64,000 bases of DNA from CAWBAT01 sp046331665 (GTDB taxonomy: Bacteria; Acidobacteriota; Terriglobia; Versatilivoradales; Versatilivoraceae), in NCBI GenBank assembly GCA_046331665.1, contig JAXLQK010000033.1, positions 5,624-69,623 of the forward strand. The letters run 5' to 3'. Below are positions 23,811 through 34,384 of the stretch, piece by piece; the first letter of the stretch is position 1, and each line of letters starts with the position of its first letter. The notes beneath the pieces were generated by a model that made no database searches, was not told where the DNA came from, and was given only the letters and a program-made list of their open reading frames with translations. Made by a program: the position numbers and the translations under genes.

Positions 23811-26794
23811 AGACAATCCAGCGGATAACAGAGTCTATCCAATTCAAACAAGATTTTGGATTGACATACAGGTTGCTCGCACTTCAAAGGTTGGGTCAAG
23901 GCGAACTCTTCGATCAAGAAGCTGTCCCAAGGTTGCGCCATTATGTTGAAGCGGTACTGGCTAGTGCACCGTCATGGGATGGATATGGAATGAGTCTTAG
24001 TCGTACAGCTGCGGAGATAGCCGAATTACTCTCGTCATCATCTATGTTTGACAGCGAAACGCAGAGACACATGCGAATACGCTCAGCCATCCTATATGAA
24101 TTGGCAAATTTACCTGCTATAGGGTGTGCTGTATTGAAACATGGTGACTTGTCGGATCCACTTGCCGACTTTTTGCTTCGACGTGGATTGTTTCATGAAT
24201 TAATGAAAGATGGAGATATTGCTGGTTATTTTCGGAATGGAACTGGGGTTATGCCTCCAGAAGAGTCTGCTTTAAGTTCTGATGCCCGTTCTCTTGCACT
24301 TTATTTGCAAGGCTACATTGAAAAGGCCGAGACTAGAGGTGCAGAACTATTTGCTGAACTATCAAAGGAAATAAATTTTGAGCTGACGACCACCGAAGTT
24401 CTAGCGTTTCTGAGCATTCTTAAAAGAAGAGTTGAAACATCAACACGTTCAAACGTTGAAGAATCCCTTTTCCAGCTATTGCGAGAGATTCACTTTCCTC
24501 CGGAACTTTGGCATTCACAGTTGTTTGCATTGAAGGAGGGGCTCTTAGATCATTCTTATGATAGTTGGGGACTTGCTGCTCCCACGGGGACTGGCAAAAC
24601 ATTCATTGCCAGATTGCTAATTCTTGATTCCCTTAAAAAGCAACCTGACAGACGAATTCTATATGTGGTCCCCAGTCGTGCCCTTGTTTACGAAGTTGCT
24701 TCTTCCTTGAGTCAGGTGTTCGAACCAATCGGTTATCGTGTAGTTGCTGTTACTCCCCAACTTGTCAGCCTCGAGGAGGAAGAAGCATCTGAATTGGAAG
24801 ATGCAGCAGTAATTATCCTTACACCTGAGAAAGCAGATATGCTCTTGAGGCTAGGGCTTGAAATCTTTCAAGAGCTTTCATTGGTGATTGTAGATGAAGC
24901 TCATCATATTGAATCAGGAACTCGGGGGATATTACTGGAAATGTACCTCTGGAGGATTAAGACTCTTTTGGGGGACAAAACGCGCTTTGTTTTTCTATCA
25001 GCTGTAGCACCAAATATTAAGCAAATTGCTGACTGGGTAGGGAAGCAGAGTCACAGCGTTGTGGTTGATCAAAGGGCAACTCGAATGCGAGTTGGTGTAT
25101 ATCAAATTAAAGGGACTGGTAGGAATGCCCAGGGTTGGATTAACTATACCCATGGTGTTTCGTTGTGCTTATTTGAATCAAATGTTGAGCCGGCTCAGAA
25201 AATGGCACTTATTCAGTTGGTAGAAAGAATGGGGTACGCCGGCCCTGTGCTTGTAGTCGCTAAAGGAAAACGTGAGTGTGAGGATCTCGCTGAGTTGATG
25301 TTTGCTTGGCTCAAGGACTCTGGAAAACTCAAAGGTCTTTCGAAAGAGGAACAACTATCGGAAACGGTGCAGAGGCTGGATTCACGTCTAGAACGAGAGA
25401 TGTACGCAGAGGTTACTTTACGCAAAATGGTAGCGAACAGAGTTGCTTATCATCATGCAGGCCTTCCACCTCGAGTAAGGACGGCTCTGGAAGATGCAAT
25501 TCGGCAAAATTTGATTGATTTTACGTTTGCAACAACAACATTAGCAGAAGGGGTAAATTTCCCGTTTTCAACAGTGATTGTCCAGTCTCTTGCTCTTAGA
25601 GAGGCACCGGAAAAAGGCCGGCCCGCTAAATATCATCCCGTTACCCCGAGGGTTTTCTGGAACATTGCAGGCCGTGCAGGTCGTCCTGGCTATGATCGAG
25701 AGGGTCAAGTTCTTCTCTTCGAACCTAGTCTAGGACTAGAGAAAATAAAATGGGTATTGAAAGATTACCTGGATCCTACAATTACGGCTATCTCACCGGT
25801 TAGGAGTGCGCTCGAGGAGACAATCAGAGATATATCTACCGCTGTCAGTCATGGAGAAATTTCTTTCGAAGACCTAGCTGCTTTTAAGCTCAGCGAAAAA
25901 GTTTCAAAAAGAGTCCAAGGGGCCGTAAACCTACTGCGCATTAGCCTGATTCATGCAAAGGCTTCTGGTCTCCAAGAGTCCCCTGAAGAAATTTATGAAC
26001 GTACTTTTGCAGCAACGTTTATGGAGCATGAACTTGATGAGACTGCAAGAAGGTTGTTCAACCTTCAAAATGAAGCCATACAAGAGTATTTGGCCCAGCC
26101 TAACGCATTGTCTGCTGAAGTTCTTGCTGAGCTGGGACTTTCGATTGAAACCGTGTCCGATTTGCGTGATTGGGTGAATGAAATGGAAGACTGGCAGATA
26201 GTGAATATTCGAAAACTTTTGCCAGGGGGTGAGTTGAATCTAAATCAAGCAAAATACATTGTCGCTCCTGTGGCTAAGCGAATGGCAGAGCTAGAAGGTC
26301 CCAAGTTGGGCGGTTTTTTAAGTGAGGTAATTTTGCTCTGGCTCTCTGGCGTACAGTTCAAGTTAATGGGGGAAACAATAAGGGGGACAGCGCACAAACA
26401 GACAATTGAGGATCTGATCGCGGTCGTCTACTCAAGGATACAATATCTTCTACCATGGGGTCTTTATGCCACGGACAGGCTCGTTGAAACCGAGGCACGG
26501 AAGAGAAAAATTGAGTACAACAACGAGCTCAGATCACTAGCGTACTTAGCGGATGCTGGTGTTCCAAACTTCAACGCTCTTCGTTTGGTTTCTTTAGAAT
26601 TTGAGAGAACAGACGCTCTCCGCCTAACCAGTCTCTACAAGAGGAGAGGAGGACTAAGAACAGGGCTCGATGTCGTTGCATGGCTGGCAATACAGAGCAT
26701 GGAATTGATAAGAGAATGCGTCAAAGGAAATGACAATCGAAGAATCGATTTTGACCTTGAAAAGCAAGTAGAGCTGCTAAGGAGCGAGATATAA
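23798..26794 (+). CDS. hamB: Hachiman HamB SF2 (Ski2-like) helicase
   Basis: 998 aa. A long N-terminal helical region (1-230) precedes Walker A APTGTGKT (261-268), DEAH (366-369), LSAVAPN as motif III, TTLAEGVNFPF as motif V and GRAGRPG (about 625-631) as motif VI. The arrangement is that of Ski2-like helicases. The gene is downstream of and overlaps hamA. In Hachiman, HamB scans DNA, hydrolyses ATP and controls release of HamA nuclease activity. Every motif is intact and there is no frameshift over 3 kb. This makes hamAB the most convincingly functional defence system in the island. Confidence 0.9.
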   Translation: MYSVETIQRITESIQFKQDFGLTYRLLALQRLGQGELFDQEAVPRLRHYVEAVLASAPSWDGYGMSLSRTAAEIAELLSSSSMFDSETQRHMRIRSAILYELANLPAIGCAVLKHGDLSDPLADFLLRRGLFHELMKDGDIAGYFRNGTGVMPPEESALSSDARSLALYLQGYIEKAETRGAELFAELSKEINFELTTTEVLAFLSILKRRVETSTRSNVEESLFQLLREIHFPPELWHSQLFALKEGLLDHSYDSWGLAAPTGTGKTFIARLLILDSLKKQPDRRILYVVPSRALVYEVASSLSQVFEPIGYRVVAVTPQLVSLEEEEASELEDAAVIILTPEKADMLLRLGLEIFQELSLVIVDEAHHIESGTRGILLEMYLWRIKTLLGDKTRFVFLSAVAPNIKQIADWVGKQSHSVVVDQRATRMRVGVYQIKGTGRNAQGWINYTHGVSLCLFESNVEPAQKMALIQLVERMGYAGPVLVVAKGKRECEDLAELMFAWLKDSGKLKGLSKEEQLSETVQRLDSRLEREMYAEVTLRKMVANRVAYHHAGLPPRVRTALEDAIRQNLIDFTFATTTLAEGVNFPFSTVIVQSLALREAPEKGRPAKYHPVTPRVFWNIAGRAGRPGYDREGQVLLFEPSLGLEKIKWVLKDYLDPTITAISPVRSALEETIRDISTAVSHGEISFEDLAAFKLSEKVSKRVQGAVNLLRISLIHAKASGLQESPEEIYERTFAATFMEHELDETARRLFNLQNEAIQEYLAQPNALSAEVLAELGLSIETVSDLRDWVNEMEDWQIVNIRKLLPGGELNLNQAKYIVAPVAKRMAELEGPKLGGFLSEVILLWLSGVQFKLMGETIRGTAHKQTIEDLIAVVYSRIQYLLPWGLYATDRLVETEARKRKIEYNNELRSLAYLADAGVPNFNALRLVSLEFERTDALRLTSLYKRRGGLRTGLDVVAWLAIQSMELIRECVKGNDNRRIDFDLEKQVELLRSEI

Positions 26795-27017
26795 AGCGAA
26801 TGAATTTCAGCTTACGATGACCTGACAGGCTGTATCATCCAAGGGACTAATTATCCATTAAAGGAACAATAACTGAGAGTTGCTCTTGATGGTCCCGTTC
26901 GTCAGAGTTAATTATCCATTTTTGGCACATATATCAAGTCGTAGACGATCTACCAAAACATGGGCCGTCAATCGTGGTGCAAAATTCCTTGTACTTCAAA
27001 ATCTTGGTAAGAGACGT

Positions 27018-27842
27018 ATGGACTTTAGAGATGCATTTAAGAAAGTTTGTCCATCTGTAGTCGGGATTGGCTACCAAAATGATGGAGTTCTCGAAATCCT
27101 CGGCACTGGATTTCTTGTGAGTCAAGACGGATGGCTCATAACGAACCGCCACGTGATAACCGAACCTGTGGAAGGAGGGTGTAAATTTCGCGAGGACGTC
27201 AAGGTATTCCTTTTCCCCGAGTCCGATGTCTTGGTACTGAATGTCTGCGAATACAACATTTTCCCGTCGCCTCACGTCAATAGCCCAAAACCAAATTTTT
27301 CACCTAGCACACATCAGATCGTCAAGAATGCAATCGGAGACTATACACCAGAGCTTCATGATATCTCGTACCTAAAGATTGACCCACCACTAGGTTACAA
27401 TCTCAATCCGGTCCTTATTGGGGAAACGGCAAATTTGTCAGTGGGAACATATGTCGGAGTCATTGGTTTCCCCCAGGGACTTCAGATCCCACCACCCATT
27501 GATGCTACCCTTGAACTAACTCCAACCTTTCAAATTGGAACGATTGCCGCGCTCTTGCCTTCCCCAAGTTTTCGTGAAATTGAAAGATATGCACTGGATC
27601 TCTTTGTGAACACCGGAAGTAGTGGGTCTCCCGTATTCTTGTCTGATGGAAACGTCATCGGCATCATCATGCAAACTCGTGAAGTTAAGGCATATCTATT
27701 GACATACAAAGGTAAGCTCACTTCGACTTCAGTGCCTGAGCGCAAGGAAACAGGTCTCGGTTACGCAATTCCTCAGGCAAGGTTTCCAGAGAATGATCAT
27801 GAAAGTAGAACCAAGGTCGAAAATATCAATCCAAAGCGATGA
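27018..27842 (+). CDS. trypsin-like serine protease (S1/HtrA-type fold)
   Basis: 274 aa from the ATG at 27,018; longer in-frame starts (TTG 26,880, ATG 26,889) would add 43-46 residues not typical of the family. The catalytic triad is visible: His45 in LITNRHVI, Asp115 in HDISYLKI, Ser202 in NTGSSGSPVF. There is no signal peptide and no PDZ domain, so a cytoplasmic protease is likely. It follows hamB in the same direction after about 220 bp. Trypsin-like proteases occur in several bacterial immune systems as effectors that cut toxins or pore-formers. A link to Hachiman or to the next operon is only positional. Confidence 0.8.
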   Translation: MDFRDAFKKVCPSVVGIGYQNDGVLEILGTGFLVSQDGWLITNRHVITEPVEGGCKFREDVKVFLFPESDVLVLNVCEYNIFPSPHVNSPKPNFSPSTHQIVKNAIGDYTPELHDISYLKIDPPLGYNLNPVLIGETANLSVGTYVGVIGFPQGLQIPPPIDATLELTPTFQIGTIAALLPSPSFREIERYALDLFVNTGSSGSPVFLSDGNVIGIIMQTREVKAYLLTYKGKLTSTSVPERKETGLGYAIPQARFPENDHESRTKVENINPKR

Positions 27843-28075
27843 CGGGCAAAAAAGAGTAGAAAACTTAACTTAAAGTAGCAGAAAGCCGAGAATTTCTGAT
27901 TAATTTCTACCTCAAATCGAATCCATTCAATCCGACGTTATGTAGATGGGAGTTTTCTATTTGAAGGGAACTTCTAGGATATTAGAAGAACCAATGTGCA
28001 GTTGGTCTGTAATAGGTGTGTTCATCTAACTTGCGTTGCACCATTCAAAGCTAAGATGTTGTTGAGCGGCCTAGA

Positions 28076-29416
28076 ATGGTACCAAAGGATTCCTTTCTGT
28101 TAGCCGATGCAGAAACCATGGTGGCTGTATTTCCATTCCTGACAAACTATGACCCTCCTGGCACAAGCGAGGGCGCACTAGACCCTCTCGGTCTATACCA
28201 AATTGCCGACCAGCTCGCAGTCAAGTTGGTCCCCGCCGTACGAGAACGCATGCAGCGAGTTCGTTTCCTTACAGCCATGGCTGTGGGTGCTCTGGTGACC
28301 GAGGGTTTGGAGGATGATCCAAAACAACGTGATGCGTCACCCTATCTTGTCTGGGAATGGCTGGTTGTCGAAGCACTGATCCGAAAAATGACCGATGACC
28401 CTGCTCTTTGGGGAGTGCCCGGTACTCTCATGGCAAGAAGGGCACTGGAACAGCATGGTTATCTAGATGCTCGCAGCTATCTTAAGACCCCCCGAATCTT
28501 CGGTTTCCACGGAGTTTATAAGCGGCTGGCAGTACACCTGGGAATCACAGACGTGCACCTCGGGCCTGGACCAAATGCCGAGCCCCTGGTAGATGCCTGG
28601 GCACGCGACCTCGGCCTTGCGGGAATTGAAGATGCCAAATCTAAAATGTCGCGCTGGTCGGCGGCTGTCCGTCGCAGTTTGGGGGAAAAACCACCGCGAA
28701 CAAAAACCGGCTGGAACTCTGAAGCTTGGGCTGAGCTTGCGCATGCATTTGCACCTTCGGCATGCAAGTCACGCGAGAAACGATTTCTGCACGATCTTCT
28801 CCATTCCACGGATGGCCGGCGCCTGGGAGCTTTCCCTGCGATCTGGAAACTTCAACAGGAATTCGACGATGATGGCTATGGGGACGAGGGATTGCACAAT
28901 CGACTTGAGAAGGAAGAGCCGAGCTATGGACCGCTGCTGGCAGCAATCCGTGCCTACGAGGCATTCGCTCGCAGCTTGCAAGACTCTTTTGACGTGTTGA
29001 AGGCTGCGGCGGCAGGTTTGGACGCAGAGGGGTTTGCTGTCCCCCGCATAGCGAGCGATCAGGATTTCAAATATTGCCAAAAGGATCTCTGCCGACAGTA
29101 TGACAATGCCCATCACGCCCTGGCTGAAGTGTCTCTTTCCGATATGTCACTTCAAAATCTATTCGATGAGCGTTTTGGCGCGTTTTCTCAGCCGATGGAT
29201 ACCGCAGAATTGGCGCTCAAATTGTGTGCGCATCATGAAGCGGTACAGCGTGCCAAGTCAGCAGACGGCAAGAGGCCGTGGTTCGACCGAATTGGCCCGG
29301 ACCGAATTTATATTCGACATGCTTACCGCGAACCACGCCACGTCATCCAACCCGGGTGTTATGTGCATGACTACCGAGGCAAGCCAATTCGGCGATTTCA
29401 TTCAGACCTTTCATGA
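28076..29416 (+). CDS. hypothetical protein, first gene of PLD/SNF2 operon
   Basis: 446 aa, soluble, rich in helices. I do not recognise the family. Features are an N-terminal FPFLTNYDPPGTSEGALDPL, a repeated helical body, and a short basic C-terminus (RHVIQPGCYVHDYRGKPIRR). Its stop overlaps the PLD gene start as ATGA (29,413-29,416), so it is translationally coupled to it. A 233-bp gap separates it from the protease upstream. It may be the sensor or specificity subunit of the three-gene defence operon. That is inference from gene order. Confidence 0.6.
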   Translation: MVPKDSFLLADAETMVAVFPFLTNYDPPGTSEGALDPLGLYQIADQLAVKLVPAVRERMQRVRFLTAMAVGALVTEGLEDDPKQRDASPYLVWEWLVVEALIRKMTDDPALWGVPGTLMARRALEQHGYLDARSYLKTPRIFGFHGVYKRLAVHLGITDVHLGPGPNAEPLVDAWARDLGLAGIEDAKSKMSRWSAAVRRSLGEKPPRTKTGWNSEAWAELAHAFAPSACKSREKRFLHDLLHSTDGRRLGAFPAIWKLQQEFDDDGYGDEGLHNRLEKEEPSYGPLLAAIRAYEAFARSLQDSFDVLKAAAAGLDAEGFAVPRIASDQDFKYCQKDLCRQYDNAHHALAEVSLSDMSLQNLFDERFGAFSQPMDTAELALKLCAHHEAVQRAKSADGKRPWFDRIGPDRIYIRHAYREPRHVIQPGCYVHDYRGKPIRRFHSDLS

Positions 29417-31518
29417 GCAAGAATAAAAACTCGAGAAGTGGAACAATGCTGGATTTGTGGAGACCACCTCATGGGGCAGGTGACCCGATCGGCTGCCTGG
29501 CGACTACTTACACGTTTGCAGCGAGCTTGTTTGATGAGCAATGTTTAGCCCGATTCTTGGAAATCGAGTCGGAGCCTAGTCGCGAGGACTTGGCGTTTTT
29601 GCTTGAACGAGAGAGTCGACTCGGCAGCGTTTATGCTGGCATCATGGTGGACTACACTCAGGCCGGAGTTGAACACTCGCTTCGTTGGGACGTGCTCCCG
29701 GTGCGAATTCATAACGGGAAACAGCACGCAAAGATCAGTCTGCTCGCATGGAGTCGCCATGTCCGCATCATTATTGCCTCAGCCAACCTCACAGAGCCGG
29801 GTTACCGCACCAACTTTGAGGTCGCTGCAGCAGTGGACCTGACTCCCGATGAAGCCAATCACGAAATAATAGCGGGAGCGGCCGCCTTTCTGAAAAGCCT
29901 GCTGGATTTCGTACCTGGTGCATCAGACAATCCCCCTGAAGTACGACGAGCAGAGGCGTTCCTTGATCAAGCTGATCGTCTCGTCCGTGGATGGAAGCCC
30001 AGCCGACGGAGGGAAACAATCAGACAGCAGCTTGTTTTCACCCTGCCACCTGTGGGAGCTGGAGGAGTTGCGCGTAGCAGCCTTGAGGAGGCCGTGCAAG
30101 CTTGCCGTAAGCGTGGGGGATCGCCGGACCAATCGTGGATTGCTTCTCCCTTCTTCGACATGGACGAAGACACAAGTCGAGTGACAGCTTCTCTGTGCAA
30201 GTTGATGGCAAGAGGGGGACGGCGAGATCTTTATTTCTGTGTACCAGCTATCCGTGACGATGAAGCCAGGACCCCGCGCCTCGCCGCCCCCAAATCGCTC
30301 TTACTGACACCTCCAACCTATCAAGGGAACGTCTCAGTAGAGATACTGCCAGACCTGGACGATGATAAGAATCGCCGGCCGTGGCACGCTAAGATGCTTG
30401 CACTCATTGCTCAAGACCAATACTCAGCGCTGATGGTCGGTTCGTCTAACTTCACCTGTGCTGGAATGGGAGTTGGGGCAGCTCGAAACGCAGAGGCCAA
30501 TCTACTCACCATTGCTACCTGGGTGTATAACGGCCGGGAAACAGGCAAACTGGAAGAGGTTTGGCCCGAGACGGAGAAGGTAAACGATCCGGAATCCGTA
30601 GAATGGTTGGGGGCAAATCCGGGACTGGTTGAAGAAGAACAGACGAATGTCCCGAAAATGCCATCAGGTTTTCTCTCGGCTATGTATCGGGCTGGTGATA
30701 AACGTCAAATTGTCCTGCGATTTGATCCCAAAAACCTCCCGAAAGAGTGGCACCTTCATGCGTGCGGGCAGGAAAAAGGAGAAATATTATCAAGCTCAGC
30801 CTGGGAGGCTCAGGATCGGCCAGCAATTATTCAGTTGGATTGGAAACCGGTGCAACCACCTGAAAAGCTATTAGTGCGGTGGGGCGAATGTGAAGCCTTT
30901 ATGCCTCTCAATGTGGAAGACAGTCGGGAGTTGCTTCCTCCGGTTCTGTTGGAAAAGATGTCTGCCGATGACATGCTCTGCATTTTAGCTGCTTCCGACC
31001 CAAGCGCAGCATTTAGGGCCTGGGCGCGCCGGGAGAGTCCTGCAGACCTTATTGATGATGAACTTGATTCAGCAACACCAATCGACCTAGACCCGCTAAG
31101 AAGATATGACCTTCAGGCCACATTCCTCCATCGTGTTGCTCGCCGGGCTCGTGTTCTCGCCCAGCTTCGATCCAATCTTCAAAGACCAGTGTGCAGCAAG
31201 CAGGCACTAGAATGGCGCTTAAGGGGTCTTATTGGCATCGAGCAACTCGCTGATCGACTCGTAAGGGAATGTTCCGGAACCAATGGTAATCGCGACGAAG
31301 CATTACTGACTCTGGCTGACTTTCTCATTGTGTTACTCGAAGTAGACTATCGGCCAACTGATGGATTCCTCCCCAAGGCAGAATTCAATAAGGTCTTTCG
31401 CCCGTTCCTCAGCGAACTCGTGGACAAACTCGACGATGGGATAAGGTCGCATCGCGACAATTTGTCCGCTCCAATAATGGAATTCTGGGCACAAGTGGTG
31501 CAACGATGTCGAGAGTGA
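29413..31518 (+). CDS. phospholipase D-like nuclease with two HKD motifs
   Basis: 701 aa. The first HxK(x)nN motif is HAKISLLAWSRHVRIIIASA (His105, Lys107) followed by NLT. The second is WHAKMLALIAQDQYSALMVG, then SSNFT, near residue 325. Two HKD halves make one active site, as in PLD-type nucleases such as DrmC and DpdK. The C-terminal 200 residues are helical (LQATFLHRVARRARVLAQLR). The gene overlaps both neighbours (ATGA before, 13 bases after). Probably the nuclease subunit acting with the SNF2 helicase that follows. Intact. Confidence 0.83.
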   Translation: MSKNKNSRSGTMLDLWRPPHGAGDPIGCLATTYTFAASLFDEQCLARFLEIESEPSREDLAFLLERESRLGSVYAGIMVDYTQAGVEHSLRWDVLPVRIHNGKQHAKISLLAWSRHVRIIIASANLTEPGYRTNFEVAAAVDLTPDEANHEIIAGAAAFLKSLLDFVPGASDNPPEVRRAEAFLDQADRLVRGWKPSRRRETIRQQLVFTLPPVGAGGVARSSLEEAVQACRKRGGSPDQSWIASPFFDMDEDTSRVTASLCKLMARGGRRDLYFCVPAIRDDEARTPRLAAPKSLLLTPPTYQGNVSVEILPDLDDDKNRRPWHAKMLALIAQDQYSALMVGSSNFTCAGMGVGAARNAEANLLTIATWVYNGRETGKLEEVWPETEKVNDPESVEWLGANPGLVEEEQTNVPKMPSGFLSAMYRAGDKRQIVLRFDPKNLPKEWHLHACGQEKGEILSSSAWEAQDRPAIIQLDWKPVQPPEKLLVRWGECEAFMPLNVEDSRELLPPVLLEKMSADDMLCILAASDPSAAFRAWARRESPADLIDDELDSATPIDLDPLRRYDLQATFLHRVARRARVLAQLRSNLQRPVCSKQALEWRLRGLIGIEQLADRLVRECSGTNGNRDEALLTLADFLIVLLEVDYRPTDGFLPKAEFNKVFRPFLSELVDKLDDGIRSHRDNLSAPIMEFWAQVVQRCRE

Positions 31519-32456
31519 ATGACGTATATAAGCCCGCACAGGATTTGGTTCTGGGTACGAAGCTGAATTGTCGTGTACCTCAGACGGACCAAATTCGACA
31601 GAAGATGGAAGTATCGGAGGTCTTAAAGCGGCTGCGAACTCAACCGGGTGTGGTTCTTGGGGACGAAGTTGGAATGGGTAAGACTTTCGTGGCACTCGCA
31701 GTCGCATATAGCGTGGCCATCCGCAGCCCGCGAGGGCCAGTCATTGTGTTGGTCCCGGCCAATCTGGTTGATAAATGGGAGCAGGACCTTAACACATTTT
31801 GTGAGCTCTACCTCGAAAATCGATACCCCGTTAGAAAGGATGACGCTGAGCGACAGAAGTTAATCGCACCCTCTGCCCTTCGCTACGGCGTCGCACGCCA
31901 CAGTGTGGATCTGATGAAGCTGCTCGACGATCCGGCTCGGGAACGCTGTCATTTTATCTTTCTGGCACAGGGTGCGATGGGACGCCGTCAAACAGACAAA
32001 TGGGTCCGGCTTGCACTGATTGCGGAAGCATTGCGCCGACACGGACGTGGGGGGAGCAAACGGCTTATTCAGGTCAGGAAATGTATCCATCGTTATTTGG
32101 CCGAATTAATCTGGGCGATAGGCGAGCAAAGGGCTCACAGCTGGGGCGAGGAGCTTTGGCAGGAACTATTATGGGCAAGCCCCCTGACTTGGAGGCAAAT
32201 CTACAACAATGCAGTGCGTGATGAAGGTCGCATGTTGGCAGACGATCCGGTCCCTAAGTCTGTAATTCGAACGTTACAACGTACCTGGCTTTCGCCGCTT
32301 GCTGATGCGCTGCGTGAAATGCCTGTTCGAGCCGTTGGAGGCGATGCCCAAGTGTCCAAACGTTTGAACAAAGTCCGGGGGCCTTGCGGCAAGTTGAGGA
32401 AGACCTTTGGAAAGGAATGTTGGCCCAAGCTCGGTGGCGCTCACCCTTGCTCGTAA
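31506..32456 (+). CDS. SNF2-family helicase of PLD operon, N-terminal fragment
   Basis: Begins inside the end of the PLD gene (13-base overlap). Walker A is GDEVGMGKT (52-60), then VIVLVPANLVDKWEQDL as motif Ia. After about residue 290 the frame leaves the family sequence. The change falls around a five-G run at 32,377-32,381. The continuing frame downstream reads GALRQVEEDLWKGM before the DEAH box. The real gene would be 31,506-34,384, about 960 aa. A single-base loss at the G-run, real or from sequencing, explains the break. Confidence 0.8.
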   Translation: MSRVNDVYKPAQDLVLGTKLNCRVPQTDQIRQKMEVSEVLKRLRTQPGVVLGDEVGMGKTFVALAVAYSVAIRSPRGPVIVLVPANLVDKWEQDLNTFCELYLENRYPVRKDDAERQKLIAPSALRYGVARHSVDLMKLLDDPARERCHFIFLAQGAMGRRQTDKWVRLALIAEALRRHGRGGSKRLIQVRKCIHRYLAELIWAIGEQRAHSWGEELWQELLWASPLTWRQIYNNAVRDEGRMLADDPVPKSVIRTLQRTWLSPLADALREMPVRAVGGDAQVSKRLNKVRGPCGKLRKTFGKECWPKLGGAHPCS

Positions 32457-34384
32457 TGGACGAAGCCCACCATCTCAAGAATCCGGGGACCGCTCTTGCC
32501 AGACAGCTTCAGCCCCATGAACTTAGCCAGGACCTGCAGACCGGCGACGGAGCGATGGCCAAGGTTTTTGACAGGATGTTGTTCCTTACGGCCACCCCGT
32601 TTCAACTTGGCCACCATGAGTTGGTAAACGTTGTGCGACGCTTTTCTGATGTGAGATGGGAGGCAAGCGAGCTGGGTGATCGAGACAGTTTTAATCAGTT
32701 ATTGCTAGATCTTGGCAAGTGTTTGGATCAAAGCCAACGAAGTGCTATCGCTCTTCAGCGTAACTGGAGCCGGTTGAGGCCCGAAGATATTGACGATGAC
32801 ATCGCAACATGGTGGAACCGTATCGTTAAATCGGATGGGGACCAACTGACACACAATCAGAAGGCTGTTGTCGATTGCTTTAGAGTTGCAAAGCGATGTC
32901 GAGAGGAATCTGAAAAGGCACTGCGTCCCTGGATTGTACGCCATAACAAAGGCACTCATTGGTTGGGGACAGCGATCGTCCGCCGAGATCGACTGGATGG
33001 CGCTGCGATTTCAGGTGCAGAGACATCGGGAGGGCTTCCGATTCCTCCGGACCAGCTTTTGCCGTTTTTTCTTGCGGCACGCAGCGCAGTCAGACCCGGG
33101 AAGGATCTACTTGGCGAAGCTTTGTCTTCATCATATGAGGCTTTTCGACTGACAAGGCAGGATCGAAAGGCGCTGAAAGACGAACAGGAGGTTTTATCGG
33201 AGACGATCCCAGATTTGACGCATGCCGGTTGGTACTTGAGCGAATTTGACCGCGCTCTTGAGCGCAGAAGCGGATCAGCACATCCAAAAATAAATGCAAC
33301 GGTTCGAAAGGTGGTCGAACTTTGGGAGGCCGGTGAAAAAGTGCTTGTCTTTGCCTTCTATCGACACACGTGTCGATCCCTCCGAATCCACATCAGTCGT
33401 GAAATTGATCGGCATGTCATGTTGGTTGGAATGCGGAAACTTCACGCGGGTGGACAGAGAGGTGGCCGTAAGGAAGCTAAACAGCTGCTGGAACGGGTTC
33501 AGAACCGTTACTTCGATGTCACCGATTCGCCAGGGAGAAAAGCGCTTGACGCTGCACTCAACGAGATTATACAGGCTCGAGCGAAACAGCTTGATGGGGC
33601 AGAAGTTACTGTGGAGCAACGCAGTAAACTAATGGACGTGATGCGGCGCTTCTTGCGTGTCCCTACGACACTGGTCCGGTGTTTTCCTCTTGGGAAACTG
33701 GATGTCGTGGCACCGGTCGACGCAGTCCGCAAAACGCTTGATCATGTGGACAGCTCCGGTGTTTCCTGGCGCCATAAGTTTGATCACTTTATCGAATTTC
33801 TCACCGATCAATGTTCCACTGAAGAGCGAAGACTCTATCTTGAAGCCGCCTTAGGGACGCAAACGGGTGGCATCCGGGGTGATGGAGAAGATGACGATGA
33901 TACAGATACTGACGACGGAAAAGTGACTCTGGCGAACGTGAGGGAAGCAACGGGAAAGACGCGCCGCGATACTCGGGCGCGTTTAATGAGGGCATTCAAT
34001 ACTCCATTTTTCCCCGACATCCTGGTGTGTAGCCAGGTCATGGGTGAGGGTGTCGACCTCCAGCGATTCTGCCGCCATGTTATCCACCACGATCTCGATT
34101 GGAATCCGAGCAACATCGAACAGCGAACAGGTCGCGTAGACAGAATCGGATGCAAGGCTGAGGGACGTCGTCCCATTGTCGTGTATCTTCCATATTTGGC
34201 GGGAACAGCCGATGAACGCCAATTCCGCGTGATGACAGAACGCGAGCAATGGTTCCGTGTCGTGATGGGGCAAGAAGAGGTAGCAAAGCTTATCATCCCT
34301 GAGTCAGAGTGCTCGGTTCCACTTCCAGACAATATTTCCGAACAGCTCAGTTTTAAGCTAGATCTAAGTGCCCCAAGACTTTGA
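32384..34384 (+). CDS. SNF2-family helicase of PLD operon, C-terminal part
   Basis: 666 aa open from 32,384, continuing the helicase begun at 31,506. VMDEAHHLKN is the DEAH box, FLTATPFQLG motif III, VCSQVMGEGVDLQRF motif V and NIEQRTGRVDRIG motif VI. An insertion between the two RecA lobes contains an acidic run (DGEDDDDTDTDDG). The protein is of the RapA/SNF2 type seen in DISARM drmD and Dpd dpdE. It probably translocates on DNA to deliver the PLD nuclease. The following UDG-like frame overlaps its last 17 bases. Confidence 0.8.
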   Translation: MRQVEEDLWKGMLAQARWRSPLLVMDEAHHLKNPGTALARQLQPHELSQDLQTGDGAMAKVFDRMLFLTATPFQLGHHELVNVVRRFSDVRWEASELGDRDSFNQLLLDLGKCLDQSQRSAIALQRNWSRLRPEDIDDDIATWWNRIVKSDGDQLTHNQKAVVDCFRVAKRCREESEKALRPWIVRHNKGTHWLGTAIVRRDRLDGAAISGAETSGGLPIPPDQLLPFFLAARSAVRPGKDLLGEALSSSYEAFRLTRQDRKALKDEQEVLSETIPDLTHAGWYLSEFDRALERRSGSAHPKINATVRKVVELWEAGEKVLVFAFYRHTCRSLRIHISREIDRHVMLVGMRKLHAGGQRGGRKEAKQLLERVQNRYFDVTDSPGRKALDAALNEIIQARAKQLDGAEVTVEQRSKLMDVMRRFLRVPTTLVRCFPLGKLDVVAPVDAVRKTLDHVDSSGVSWRHKFDHFIEFLTDQCSTEERRLYLEAALGTQTGGIRGDGEDDDDTDTDDGKVTLANVREATGKTRRDTRARLMRAFNTPFFPDILVCSQVMGEGVDLQRFCRHVIHHDLDWNPSNIEQRTGRVDRIGCKAEGRRPIVVYLPYLAGTADERQFRVMTEREQWFRVVMGQEEVAKLIIPESECSVPLPDNISEQLSFKLDLSAPRL

